From the NCBI GenBank assembly GCA_001586195.1, contig CP014609.1, positions 1,958,001 to 2,022,000 of the forward strand: DNA of 64,000 nucleotides, read 5' to 3'. Positions 1 through 8,459 of this stretch are shown here, piece after piece; position 1 is the stretch's first letter, and every line of letters begins with the position of its first letter. A model generated the notes under the pieces. That model had not been told where the DNA came from, searched no databases, and was given only the letters and a program-made list of their open reading frames with translations. Made by a program: the position numbers and the translations under genes. Origin of the DNA: Solibacillus silvestris (GTDB lineage: Bacteria; Bacillota; Bacilli; Bacillales_A; Planococcaceae).

Positions 1-549
1 GTTTTCCAGTACATAATCTACTTTATCATCAACGCTTGTGTAATACGTTTCCGGATCCAACGACCACATAATCGTTTCCCTGTTGGTCTTATTTAAATAA
101 TACGGTAACCCTACGAATTTTTTCCCGTAAGGTGGGCGAAAGTCAATTTCCCCCGCATACCCAATGCTTCGAATTAGTTCATCTGTTTTTTCTATTTCCT
201 CTTCAATAAAAGAAAGCGATTTTAAAACCATTCTTTTATGTGAATACGTGTGATTCCCAATTTGATGACCTGCTTCAACTAATTTTTTTGCTTCTTCAGG
301 ATGCTTTTCAATTTCATTTCCGATAAGGAAAAACGTAGCTTTTACCTTGTATTCATCCAACAATGGCAAAAGCTGATCCACATTCTTTGTCGGACCGTCA
401 TCAAATGTTAAAGCAATAACCTTGTCTTTTGTTTCCGCTTGGTAGGTCAACCCTCCAAAAATTTGAAACGTTCTTAATTTAGTAATTTTGAACATCCCTG
501 CAAATAAAAGAGCCATTAATATAACTGCAATTATTAATTTCTTTTTCAT
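1..549 (-). CDS. Polysaccharide deacetylase family protein, C-terminus cut by window edge
   Basis: The first 183 residues are visible and the frame is still open at base 1. An N-terminal hydrophobic segment (about residues 4-19) suggests a signal anchor, so the enzyme probably works outside the membrane on peptidoglycan or another N-acetylated glycan. NodB-type motifs are clear: TFDDGP (metal-binding DD), NHTYSH (H-x-S-x-x-H metal site) and RPPYGK. The ATG follows an AAAGGAA ribosome binding site. The substrate cannot be told from sequence. PgdA/PdaA-type peptidoglycan deacetylases are the closest known functions. Confidence 0.9.
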   Translation of the reverse strand, partial: MKKKLIIAVILMALLFAGMFKITKLRTFQIFGGLTYQAETKDKVIALTFDDGPTKNVDQLLPLLDEYKVKATFFLIGNEIEKHPEEAKKLVEAGHQIGNHTYSHKRMVLKSLSFIEEEIEKTDELIRSIGYAGEIDFRPPYGKKFVGLPYYLNKTNRETIMWSLDPETYYTSVDDKVDYVLEN

Positions 550-626
550 CTTCGGTTCCTTTCTTTAATAACCTTTAAGCAAAACTACTGTAGAAATATA
601 TGCTACTTTAGTAAAACAAGCACTTA

Positions 627-1049
627 CTACCAAGCCAATAAGCCAAAAAAGTCTGTCGAAAACACTGCGAGTAAAAACAACGAAATAACCCCTAATTGTA
701 CAGCCGTAAAAATATAATCATTTTTGTTTTTTGCATATCTCTTCTCCATAACAATTCTGACAAGTTCAGTTACCACAATAAAACCAAACATTAGAATATG
801 CGTTTGTAAAAACCAAATGTGCTTTGACGGATCGCGGTTAACATTAATGAAAAAACCGAATAACACAAAAACAATAAATATAATTCTGATGGCCCAATCT
901 ATTTTTTTATGTTGTTCATTTACATGGTTATAGGAGAAGAATTCTTTCTTTTCAACGTTAAGTCGTTTTCTTAAAAACTTATTAATAAAAAATAGTACAA
1001 GTCCAAAAATTGACGATATTAAAATCAAATTTGTTAAAACATTATCCAC
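627..1049 (-). CDS. DUF4181-like membrane protein
   Basis: A 140-residue protein with about four hydrophobic segments (roughly residues 5-25, 52-72, 83-100, 115-138). A conserved-looking block reads FFSYNHVNEQHKKIDW between segments one and two, and this pattern resembles the DUF4181 family of Bacillales membrane proteins, whose function is unknown. It starts at GTG with AGGTGG nine bases upstream. A second possible family member lies at 39874-40218. It stands alone between the deacetylase and an acetyltransferase gene. Confidence 0.7.
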   Translation of the reverse strand: MDNVLTNLILISSIFGLVLFFINKFLRKRLNVEKKEFFSYNHVNEQHKKIDWAIRIIFIVFVLFGFFINVNRDPSKHIWFLQTHILMFGFIVVTELVRIVMEKRYAKNKNDYIFTAVQLGVISLFLLAVFSTDFFGLLAW

Positions 1050-1074
1050 GATCTTTTACCACCTAATTTTCACT

Positions 1075-1623
1075 TCACAATTGCGCAATGTTTTCGAATT
1101 CATCTTTTAACAACCCATAGTAGGTCAAATCATAAAACTGTCCAAAGCGTGATACATGTTGCTTTAATGTGCCTTCATATTTCAAACCGATTTTCTCCAT
1201 TACCTTCCATGAACCAGTGTTTGATGTAAATGAAGCTGCAAATATTTTATTTAATTTAAGCTGGTTAAAACCATATTCCAACAATGCTTTTGCTGCCTCG
1301 GTTCCATAACCATTTCCCCAATACTCTTTTCCAATCCAATATGCTAATTCACCTCTTTGATACGAAATGGACAAATTTAAATTAATCAGTCCAATTAACA
1401 GTTTTGTTTCTTTGTTAATAATCGCAAACATGACAATTTTATTATTTTGTTCTGCAGTTTGGGTACTTTCTATAAATTGAGAGGCAGAACCTTTAGGATA
1501 TGGATGTGGTATATTTAGTGTAGACTTTGCTACATCATACTCTCCTGCCAATTCTTCAATTCTGTCTGAATCATCAAATGTTATTGGTCTTAATAGTAAT
1601 CTTTCAGTTTCCAATTTGTGCAC
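1075..1623 (-). CDS. GNAT N-acetyltransferase, RimJ/RimL type
   Basis: About 182 residues with the RimJ/RimL-type opening LETERLLLRPIT and the acetyl-CoA binding stretch YWIGKEYWGNGYGTEAAKAL, where the Q/R-x-x-G-x-G/A loop appears as WGNGYGT. The fold transfers an acetyl group from acetyl-CoA to an amine, but the acceptor cannot be read. The GTG at 1623 is preferred because AAGGTAGGG lies six bases upstream. The ATG at 1629 would abut that site directly. It is followed downstream on the same strand by the DUF4181-like gene. Confidence 0.85.
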   Translation of the reverse strand: MHKLETERLLLRPITFDDSDRIEELAGEYDVAKSTLNIPHPYPKGSASQFIESTQTAEQNNKIVMFAIINKETKLLIGLINLNLSISYQRGELAYWIGKEYWGNGYGTEAAKALLEYGFNQLKLNKIFAASFTSNTGSWKVMEKIGLKYEGTLKQHVSRFGQFYDLTYYGLLKDEFENIAQL

Positions 1624-1677
1624 CAACATCCCTACCTTCTCTTTATATTTTGCTAGATGTTATATTAGATTTATCCC

Positions 1678-2232
1678 TTACTTCGAATTTATATAGTAAA
1701 TAAGATGATCTTTCCACTCGTCAAATTCGTAAATAAATCCTTTTCTTATACATTCAAATTGCAGGCAAACACTTTCTGCTAACTTAATGGAAGGAAAGTT
1801 ATCCAAATTTATGTGTGCTTCGATCCGATGATAATTCAGTTTATTAAAAGCTAGTGTAATCGCAGCTTTTACAGCTTCCTTTCCATATCCTTGTAACCAA
1901 AATTGGTTGTGGATGGTATAACCAAATCTTGCCCATTGAAATTCATCCCTTAACATTGTGGAAAAATCAACTGAACCAATATGCGCAAGATCCTCTTTTC
2001 GGAAAACCCCGAATACATAAACTTTATCTTCTGAAGCAAGCTTTTGATGACGATCCACCAAATCTACAAACCAATCCTTTGTACAAATGCTCATATCGAT
2101 TTTACCTTCATCGTATTGATGCTGTGAAGGCAACCTATTTTCAAACGCGGATAACCATAACGTGTAATCTTCTTTTTCAAGCGGTCTTATCAATAGTCTA
2201 TCCGTTTCTATAGAGACATTAAATTCCCTCAA
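1678..2232 (-). CDS. GNAT N-acetyltransferase, RimL type
   Basis: A 184-residue GNAT protein. The N-terminus IETDRLLIRPL and the acetyl-CoA loop NQFWLQGYGKEAVKAAITLAF are typical of the RimL-like branch, and the late motif SIKLAESVCLQFECIRKG matches the usual C-terminal strand. It starts at TTG with GAGGTG about seven bases upstream. It is similar in class but not in sequence to its neighbour at 1075, so a recent tandem duplication is unlikely. The acceptor substrate is unknown. Confidence 0.85.
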   Translation of the reverse strand: MREFNVSIETDRLLIRPLEKEDYTLWLSAFENRLPSQHQYDEGKIDMSICTKDWFVDLVDRHQKLASEDKVYVFGVFRKEDLAHIGSVDFSTMLRDEFQWARFGYTIHNQFWLQGYGKEAVKAAITLAFNKLNYHRIEAHINLDNFPSIKLAESVCLQFECIRKGFIYEFDEWKDHLIYYINSK

Positions 2233-2278
2233 AAAAACACCTCAACTTCTCAATCTTTATTTACATTCTTATAAGCTT

Positions 2279-2818
2279 CTAATTTAATTTATATTTTGGG
2301 TTGTTTGTTATTTCACTAATCGCATATGAAATTTCATCAAGCGAAGTATTGCTTGTATCAAAAATGTGTTTTTCATTTAATCCTGCTTCTATGAACTCAT
2401 CTACTAAAATCACACATCGCTCACCCATTCTGGCGCTTGGTACCCTCATATTATCCCTAGTCAATAAAGTCTTCTTATCAGTCCATAAAACTACGTAAAT
2501 TACTTCCACATTTAAACTTTTAAGATTCTCGCTAATCCATTCTGCTTCTTTAGGGAAGGTTACATAATCAACGATAACGTCATTGCCATACTTAATAAAA
2601 TTCTTTGTGAGACTTAATATGTTATCCCAAATCAACGACATTTCTTCCGAGCTTTCCCACGGCTTTTTTCTCCCGTTAATGTGCATATGGCTAATATAAT
2701 CACCAGAAATATAGGCACTGTTCTTAAATGTTTTAGTCAGTTCTTTTGAAGTTGTTGATTTCCCTACCCCGGCCGGTCCTGAAATGATGTAGACCTTATG
2801 TGCTGCTATTTTACTCAT
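2279..2818 (-). CDS. Small P-loop kinase-like ATPase
   Basis: A 179-residue protein with a Walker A motif GPAGVGKST at residues 14-22 and a later VIVDYVTF strand that could serve as Walker B. Overall it resembles small nucleoside- or shikimate-kinase-like P-loop proteins (AAA_33/AAA_17 type). These phosphorylate small molecules, sometimes antibiotics, but nothing in the sequence identifies the acceptor. ATG start with AAGGAG eight bases upstream. It lies in tandem with the two acetyltransferases, with its own upstream spacer. Confidence 0.75.
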   Translation of the reverse strand: MSKIAAHKVYIISGPAGVGKSTTSKELTKTFKNSAYISGDYISHMHINGRKKPWESSEEMSLIWDNILSLTKNFIKYGNDVIVDYVTFPKEAEWISENLKSLNVEVIYVVLWTDKKTLLTRDNMRVPSARMGERCVILVDEFIEAGLNEKHIFDTSNTSLDEISYAISEITNNPKYKLN

Positions 2819-2918
2819 TCGTTCAACTCCTTAAATTAGAAGTAATACCCAATAATGTTTCCTAATAAATCCATTTAAGTTATAGTTTTCTTACTATTCT
2901 ACTAGAATGAGGTGCAAA

Positions 2919-3389
2919 ATGTTATCTTTATTTAAATACAATTGGCAAGTACGTGAAGATTGGTTCACTTGGTGTGAATCATTACCGGAAGAAGAATTTC
3001 ATATAGAACGGGTTGGTGGTATGAAAAGTATACGAGAAACACTTACCCACATATTAGATTGTGAGTTGCTCTGGTTGAATTCATTAGTTGATGAAAAAGT
3101 AGTTTTTGAAAGGCGACAACTACTTACACAATTGAATGAGATCAAAGAATATTCGACTTTTGTCCAATCGTTTACTGAACAGTTCATTGAACAACTTCCT
3201 TCAGACTATGAAAATAATATTATAGAAGTACAGCGACGAGACGGTTCAATATTAGAATTTACGCAAAAAAAGATTTTCGCTCATATGATAACGCATGAGA
3301 TACATCACATTGGGCAGCTATCCGTTTGGGCTAGAGAAATACAGCGAAAGCCGATTTCTTCGGATTTAATCATTAGAATTTTTGAGTAA
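2919..3389 (+). CDS. DinB family protein
   Basis: About 156 residues with the DinB/YfiT four-helix pattern. The metal-binding histidines are at HILDCELLW near residue 45 and in ITHEIHHIGQL near residue 135. Known family members are bacillithiol- or mycothiol-dependent transferases or stress proteins, and the reaction here is not known. The ATG at 2919 is preferred over 2907 because GAGGTG at 2909-2914 sits just upstream of it. A nonsense-broken DinB-like gene lies at 45448-45900. Confidence 0.85.
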   Translation: MLSLFKYNWQVREDWFTWCESLPEEEFHIERVGGMKSIRETLTHILDCELLWLNSLVDEKVVFERRQLLTQLNEIKEYSTFVQSFTEQFIEQLPSDYENNIIEVQRRDGSILEFTQKKIFAHMITHEIHHIGQLSVWAREIQRKPISSDLIIRIFE

Positions 3390-3514
3390 TCCATTAAGCA
3401 TTGTCCCTTTGCCCTTAAATAAATGGAAAATTTATGTTAAAATTTTTACAGGATGTACTTTAGGTTATATAACAGTCATGTCAGTTCGTGGAAAACATAA
3501 CAGGGGGTAATTAA

Positions 3515-3787
3515 GTGGATGCTTTGATGTTAGACGGATGGACTCCTTTATTATTGTTAGGATTATTCTTTGCATTTATGATGTTTTATATTGCCCGTAA
3601 AGTTTCAAAAAATGTTTTACTTTTAACTTCTGCTATAATGAGCCTACTTTGTATCGGATTAATACTTTTCAGCATATTTGTTGTTGGTGGTTGGGAAGGC
3701 ATGGGTCTAGGCTTCTTTGCTTTTACTATTTTTATAGGCGTTTGGATAGGTACTATTTTTGGTATTATTTATCAAAACACGAAGTAA
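3515..3787 (+). CDS. Small three-helix membrane protein, YesK-like
   Basis: A 90-residue, very hydrophobic protein with three transmembrane segments (about residues 8-26, 33-53, 58-84). The block VVGGWEGMGLGFFAFTIF resembles the YesK-like family of Bacillus, whose function is unknown; this assignment is from memory of the family pattern. It starts at GTG (3515), with AGGGGG at 3502-3507. A later ATG at 3527 has no such site. It ends at a strong terminator. Confidence 0.6.
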   Translation: MDALMLDGWTPLLLLGLFFAFMMFYIARKVSKNVLLLTSAIMSLLCIGLILFSIFVVGGWEGMGLGFFAFTIFIGVWIGTIFGIIYQNTK

Positions 3788-3812
3788 GGGCTTTAGTTGA
3801 ATAAGCACATTA

Positions 3813-3849
3813 AACGCTCAGGGATATTTAAAAACTGAGCGTTTTTTAT
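3813..3849 (+). terminator. Rho-independent terminator
   Basis: A nine-base perfect stem (AACGCTCAG at 3813-3821 and CTGAGCGTT at 3835-3843) is followed by a T run. It lies 26 bases after the stop of the YesK-like gene. Confidence 0.85.
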
Positions 3850-3888
3850 ATTCTCTACTGCCATATTACAGCTGACTTATATATGAAT

Positions 3889-4722
3889 TTACATTACCAA
3901 ATCTATAATTTCTTTTACCCACTCGATGTTCTCATCAACTCCGTATTGCTCACATAATTTCTTGTGAATTTGAATAAATTCCGGAATGATATTTTTCATT
4001 ACATTAAAAATTTCTTCTTGTTCTCTATTGCATTGCCACTGAATTAACAGTGATAATTGTCGTTCATTTAGTTTGCTCCTATCCCCTTCTAATTTTGCCC
4101 AATCCCCAAAGGCATTCGGTTGTATGCCTGCTTCCATATACCAACCAGTTATCATGGATAACCTTAAATTATCTATATTGTGAAGTGCATAATAGATTTC
4201 ATTTCTCATTACTCTTCTGTACGCTTCATGCAGATAAGCAAAAAATTTTGTTCTCCAATGTTCTATTTCTTGAACAGATGGTTTATACGTTAAATCCGCT
4301 GATTCTGTTACTACATCATGGATCAAACCTGTTGGATCATGGACAATTTTTAATTTCTGAGTCCATATAGATGGCTTCATATCCACCTTTTTATAATAAA
4401 AACTGTCCACTTTTATAAATGACCTGTAATGTGCCGTACTGTAATTTGCCCAATGAAAGTCTTCAAAGTAAAGAACATTTCCCCAGTTACTGGCCCGTTG
4501 CTTTTTGTTCAACCTATACTCTTCATATACTTCTTCTTTCACAACTATACGGAGATCGATATCAGAATATAGATCCGTTTCCTCATTTCCGATGGACCCT
4601 CCGTAAAAAACAGCCAAAACATTCTCATCATTGATTAAATCAAGTTCAATTGCTTCCATTAATTCCTGACGATGCTTCGGAAGACTAAGATCTCGTTCTT
4701 TATTTTTAGTTTCTAATCCCAC
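3889..4722 (-). CDS. Nucleotidyltransferase-domain protein
   Basis: A 277-residue protein with the polymerase-beta-like nucleotidyltransferase signature: FYGGSIG (residues 39-45), then LYSDIDLRIVV with the D-x-D metal pair. A helical domain follows, as in aminoglycoside adenylyltransferases and the MNT-like families. Such enzymes add a nucleotide to a small molecule or protein. The target is not visible. It starts at GTG with AAGGAGC 12 bases upstream, which is rather far. It is a single gene, not in an obvious toxin-antitoxin pair. Confidence 0.8.
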   Translation of the reverse strand: MGLETKNKERDLSLPKHRQELMEAIELDLINDENVLAVFYGGSIGNEETDLYSDIDLRIVVKEEVYEEYRLNKKQRASNWGNVLYFEDFHWANYSTAHYRSFIKVDSFYYKKVDMKPSIWTQKLKIVHDPTGLIHDVVTESADLTYKPSVQEIEHWRTKFFAYLHEAYRRVMRNEIYYALHNIDNLRLSMITGWYMEAGIQPNAFGDWAKLEGDRSKLNERQLSLLIQWQCNREQEEIFNVMKNIIPEFIQIHKKLCEQYGVDENIEWVKEIIDLVM

Positions 4723-4808
4723 ACATTCTAAACAGCTCCTTCGTTTATACGTCCTATTATTAAGATTCGGATAGGAAATTCAATAGTCCTTTTTTATAAT
4801 GTAGTTTT

Positions 4809-5009
4809 TCACAGCAATCGAGGAATTAGCCACCATACAATAAGAAAAATACTCAATACTCCCCACGCTGCGGTTCCTATTATCCACCCAATGATTACTC
4901 GAGTAGCTGAACTATCGTGAATTTTATCTTTCAAGCTCCTCATTTTAATTGCACATACAACCATTCCGGTGACGATGAGTACAATTGTGAGAATTGATAA
5001 TGCATCCAT
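4809..5009 (-). CDS. Small two-helix membrane protein
   Basis: A 66-residue protein with transmembrane segments at about residues 5-22 and 38-63, and a short charged loop KMRSLKDKIHDSSATR between them. ATG start with GGAGG seven bases upstream supports it as a real gene. I recognise no family. The 41-residue membrane protein at 5067-5192 lies just upstream in the same direction, so the two may be co-transcribed. Confidence 0.6.
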   Translation of the reverse strand: MDALSILTIVLIVTGMVVCAIKMRSLKDKIHDSSATRVIIGWIIGTAAWGVLSIFLIVWWLIPRLL

Positions 5010-5066
5010 AAATTAACCTCCAATCTCCCTTTGTTAAAGATTTGAAATTAGCTTACATAAAAAATA

Positions 5067-5192
5067 TCAGAGCCAGTCCTTCACGTATGCAACTACACCT
5101 AAAACTGCCCCTATTGCCCCACCAATAAAAACAGGAATAATGTAGCTGGATTTTTTCTTTCCCTCGTTTTGTAACTTATTATTTAGAGTCAT
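5067..5192 (-). CDS. 41-residue membrane microprotein
   Basis: A short gene with AGGAGG (5200-5205) seven bases before its ATG. The product has a charged N-terminus (MTLNNKLQNEGKKKSS) and one transmembrane helix of glycine-zipper type, FIGGAIGAVLGVVAYV, ending KDWL. The near-perfect ribosome binding site and the single clean helix argue for translation. Function is unknown. Small glycine-zipper proteins can be stress, toxin or membrane-complex subunits, but nothing here decides between these. Confidence 0.65.
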   Translation of the reverse strand: MTLNNKLQNEGKKKSSYIIPVFIGGAIGAVLGVVAYVKDWL

Positions 5193-5368
5193 ATAAATTC
5201 CTCCTTTATGTATCTATACGAATATATATGGTAAATGTTTCAACTTTTTGTATTCATAAGCAATGTCAACGTTCAAAGTATGACGTCCTCCTGTCGATTT
5301 AAAGGATTTCATTGAATAATCTAGAAATAAAAGTTTAGATGTATTAAAAAAGTTAGGTGGTAATTGTG

Positions 5369-5773
5369 ATGATAGAGAATTTAAAAGAGCATTTACAGCA
5401 GTTAGAGGAAAGTCATACTGGTTTAGAAGTTAGAAGGAGTAAAGAAAAGCTTGATGCAATTTTAGCAGATGACTTCTTTGAGATTGGCAGCTCCGGTTAT
5501 ATTTACGATAAAAAAGAGTGTCTTGAAACTGGTGTTGTTTTGACAGAAATGAAGCTGCACAACTACGAAATCTACCCGCTCGCTCATGACATTGTCTTAG
5601 CTACTTATTTTTTAGTCGATACAACGAGAGAAAGAAATACACTGCGTAGTTCGATATGGAAATTGATTGACGGGCATTGGCAGCTCTATTTCCACCAAGG
5701 TACGATCACGCCACTCCAATTAACTAGTTTTACTAGCAGTTCATCAACAGAGAATTTGAATGTATCCAAATAA
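5369..5773 (+). CDS. DUF4440/SnoaL-like (NTF2 fold) protein
   Basis: About 134 residues with the pattern of small NTF2-fold proteins: an N-terminal helix, then LDAILADDFFEIGSSGYIYDKKE, and later strands ending RSSIWKLIDGHWQLYFHQGT. This matches DUF4440-type proteins, some of which are enzymes or binding modules. The ATG at 5369 has AGGTGG eight bases upstream, so it is preferred over the earlier GTG codons. The stop overlaps the next start by one base (TAATG), so the pair is translationally coupled. Confidence 0.75.
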   Translation: MIENLKEHLQQLEESHTGLEVRRSKEKLDAILADDFFEIGSSGYIYDKKECLETGVVLTEMKLHNYEIYPLAHDIVLATYFLVDTTRERNTLRSSIWKLIDGHWQLYFHQGTITPLQLTSFTSSSSTENLNVSK

Positions 5774-6264
5774 TGAGAAGATGGCTACGGGTAATCTCTA
5801 TCGGTGTCATTGTTTTGGGCTGGTTTATTTTTGATATGTGGCAAGAGTCTAGCAGAGATGCCATAATAGGAACAGCTTTGAGTAGTAATATTGATACTAT
5901 TTCAGTAAGAGATACCAAAACAAATGAAGAAATTTTAGTATTTACGGATTCGGATTCTGCTTTTACTCCTATGATTGAAATCTACAGGTTCCCCTATGTA
6001 CAGTTGGAACGGACAGATAATAAGATATTTAAAGAAGAGCCACTGCTCGAAATCGAATACTTACAAGAAAACGAAGTCAAGTATGTAGTGAGGGTCCATC
6101 AATTTAATAGTAAGCCAGCACTAGCACAGCAATTGGAAGACAGGTACATGTATTCTTTAGAAGATAACGATAAAGTTTATCTTTTTGTAGTGAAAGGCAA
6201 TGATCAGCTAGTAAAAGTGAATGACGGCTTAAAAACGCTAATGGATATCATTACTTCTAAGTAA
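5773..6264 (+). CDS. Membrane-anchored protein of unknown function
   Basis: A 163-residue protein with a hydrophobic N-terminal anchor (about residues 6-22), then a mostly soluble domain predicted outside the cell. I recognise no family. Its start overlaps the stop of the NTF2-like gene by one base, so the two are made together and may work together. A strong terminator follows directly. Confidence 0.6.
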   Translation: MRRWLRVISIGVIVLGWFIFDMWQESSRDAIIGTALSSNIDTISVRDTKTNEEILVFTDSDSAFTPMIEIYRFPYVQLERTDNKIFKEEPLLEIEYLQENEVKYVVRVHQFNSKPALAQQLEDRYMYSLEDNDKVYLFVVKGNDQLVKVNDGLKTLMDIITSK

Positions 6265-6265
6265 A

Positions 6266-6310
6266 AAACAGCGACAATCTCGTATAATTATTATTGTCGC
6301 TGTTTGTATT
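6266..6310. terminator. Hairpin terminator between convergent genes
   Basis: Twelve-base arms (AACAGCGACAAT and ATTGTCGCTGTT) flank a short AT loop, with A and T runs on either side. It can stop transcription from the plus-strand pair and possibly from the minus-strand peptidase. Confidence 0.8.
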
Positions 6311-6344
6311 TTGTATAGTATCATTAATTATAATTGATGTTTTT

Positions 6345-8144
6345 TTATGCCTTTACTTTAGATTCAACAAATTGGCTGAAGAATGAAAGGATTTTTTGGT
6401 AAACCGCAATTTCATTTTCTTTTTTAGAGAATCCATGACCCTCATCTTCAAGAAGCATATATTCGACTTCACGGCCTTTATCTTTTAACGCCTGCACAAT
6501 TTGATCCGATTCTTCCTTCACAACTCGTGGATCATTTGCTCCTTGAATAACAAGCATTGGTTTTGTCATCGTCTCTAAATACGTAATCGGAGAATATTCG
6601 ATAAACTTTTCTTTGTCTCTTTCAGGATTTCCTACCCACTGATCCATCATCGGTTTCCAGTCTTCCGGAACCGAATTGACAAAAGAAAACAAATCAGACG
6701 GCCCAAAGATATCGACTACAGCTTTGAAATAATCCGCATGTCGTCCGTGAAGCAACAATGCCATATAGCCACCATAGCTTCCACCCATCAATAAAATATT
6801 CCCCTTCTCTGCATATCCGTTGTCAATAAGCCAATCGAGACCTGCGACATTATCAAGACGCGGACCGTACCCCCAATCTCCGTCCACCATTTTCATGAAA
6901 GCTAATCCATAACCCGTTGACCCACGGAAATTTGGTGCAAAAATACTATAGCCATTATTTAAAAAGAATTGGAATGAAGCTCTAAAGAATTTTCGCTCTG
7001 CAGCTTGCGGACCACCGTGTGGCCAAAAGATGATTTCCCCATTATCATTTTCCTTATTAGCTTTGAAAAATAATGATTCAATTTCCAGCCCATCAAAAGA
7101 AGCATACGAAATGACATCCGGCTCCACTAATTCGCTATGGTCGACACCCGGAACTGTATATTGTGTAAGAGAAGTCCATTCATTATTTGTAAATCGGTAA
7201 ATATTATCCGGTTTAGTAGCAGTTCCGCCTAACATATATAAATTCCCTGACTTTGTCACAACTAACTTATCGATAGTACTACATGGCGTTTGTATTTTCA
7301 CCCATTCATCTGAGCCCAAATCATACATGTATACAGTATCTTCTACACCCTTTTCACTAACTATATATAGGTGCTGCTTGTGTTGGTCATATTTCAGGGT
7401 AGTGAAGCTTTCATTCTCTATATCTTTCACTTTAGTAAATTCATTTGTCTCTAAATTATACGAGGCCAAGTATGTAAAATCTGCGTCGTAGTCCGTTAAA
7501 AAATAAATAAGATCATTTGTTGCGAAACAAGCGTCACTAACTGTGTGCTGACAATCGGTAGACGGTGTTAACAAAGTATTTTCGTTCCCCCGTTTTGCAT
7601 ACAACAGCGAATGCGTATTTGAATATCCCATCACATAAAGCAGGGTTTCTTCATTCGGGCTTAAACCAATTGATAATGTAGGAGTAGTTTTTCCTTCTAA
7701 AATCAATTCTTCCGCCCCGGTCTCCAGGTCATATTTATACGTATTCAAAAAAGAAGGGTTTCCTTTTGATGAAGTGTAATAAAGCTTTCTCCCGTCTTCT
7801 GAAAGAATCATTCCTGTATTGCGCGTTCCTTCTTCATTAATAATCGGTTTTAATGTACCCCCATGAAGAGGCAAACCATAAAATTGTGTATTTTCATTGC
7901 CATCGTCATCAAAGCCTGCCAAGATGAATCGTCCTTGTTTATCATACAGAAGCCCATGACAGCTCTGATTATTGAATGTCAGCTGTGTCGGGAATGTACT
8001 TGGCAGATTCATTGCCCATAAATTATACTTTCCGCTTAAATTTGTACTGAAAACAAGTTGATTTTCATCCGGACTCACCGCAAAATCTCTAATTGAAAAT
8101 GTCCTTAAAAACTGCTCTGCCCCTGGTTTAGGAAATGAAACCAT
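6345..8144 (-). CDS. S9 family (prolyl oligopeptidase/acylaminoacyl) peptidase
   Basis: A 599-residue protein with an N-terminal beta-propeller (about 1-340) and a C-terminal alpha/beta hydrolase domain. The catalytic triad is readable: Ser456 in GGSYGGYM, Asp538 in GANDPRV and His570 in DEGHGF. The oxyanion motif HGGP is at about 376-379. No signal peptide is present, so it is cytoplasmic and likely trims short peptides. ATG start with AAGGAGGAG upstream. The promoter region contains a perfect palindrome at 8246-8259 that may be a GntR-type operator. Confidence 0.92.
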   Translation of the reverse strand: MVSFPKPGAEQFLRTFSIRDFAVSPDENQLVFSTNLSGKYNLWAMNLPSTFPTQLTFNNQSCHGLLYDKQGRFILAGFDDDGNENTQFYGLPLHGGTLKPIINEEGTRNTGMILSEDGRKLYYTSSKGNPSFLNTYKYDLETGAEELILEGKTTPTLSIGLSPNEETLLYVMGYSNTHSLLYAKRGNENTLLTPSTDCQHTVSDACFATNDLIYFLTDYDADFTYLASYNLETNEFTKVKDIENESFTTLKYDQHKQHLYIVSEKGVEDTVYMYDLGSDEWVKIQTPCSTIDKLVVTKSGNLYMLGGTATKPDNIYRFTNNEWTSLTQYTVPGVDHSELVEPDVISYASFDGLEIESLFFKANKENDNGEIIFWPHGGPQAAERKFFRASFQFFLNNGYSIFAPNFRGSTGYGLAFMKMVDGDWGYGPRLDNVAGLDWLIDNGYAEKGNILLMGGSYGGYMALLLHGRHADYFKAVVDIFGPSDLFSFVNSVPEDWKPMMDQWVGNPERDKEKFIEYSPITYLETMTKPMLVIQGANDPRVVKEESDQIVQALKDKGREVEYMLLEDEGHGFSKKENEIAVYQKILSFFSQFVESKVKA

Positions 8145-8245
8145 ATTGAATACTCCTCCTTAATGTTTAAATTGTAAAAACTGTATTATTACTAAATTAC
8201 CATAAATATACTTTTAATTGAAATAAAATAATTGAATATACGAAA

Positions 8246-8259
8246 AATTGTATACAATT
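8246..8259. promoter_or_regulatory. Palindromic operator candidate, GntR-like
   Basis: AATTGTATACAATT is a perfect 14-base palindrome about 100 bases upstream of the S9 peptidase start. Its core TTGTATACAA is like the GntR operator of Bacillus. No GntR gene is in the window. The 315-base gap 8145-8459 otherwise holds AT-rich sequence and the tetR terminator. Confidence 0.4.
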
Positions 8260-8337
8260 ACTAAACCATTCGTAAAATAGTATTACAAATTAACTCAAAT
8301 TAACTGAATTCACATATATTCATTTATAGATTATAAA

Positions 8338-8384
8338 AAACAAAAAAAGAGTAATACAGAACACCACCTGTTTACTCTTTTGCT
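8338..8384 (-). terminator. Terminator downstream of the tetR gene
   Basis: Read on the minus strand, AAAGAGTAA-ACAG pairs with CTGT-TTACTCTTT and a run of seven T follows. It closes the 15-kb catabolic locus. Confidence 0.75.
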
Positions 8385-8459
8385 CATATAAATCTTTACA
8401 AAGGTATATTTGAAACCTTCATCCGCACATACACCATTATTTTTATTCATAACTACCAT

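Noticed and set aside
3889-4722. Nucleotidyltransferase as a MNT/HEPN toxin-antitoxin module
   Set aside because: No HEPN partner gene is adjacent on either strand.
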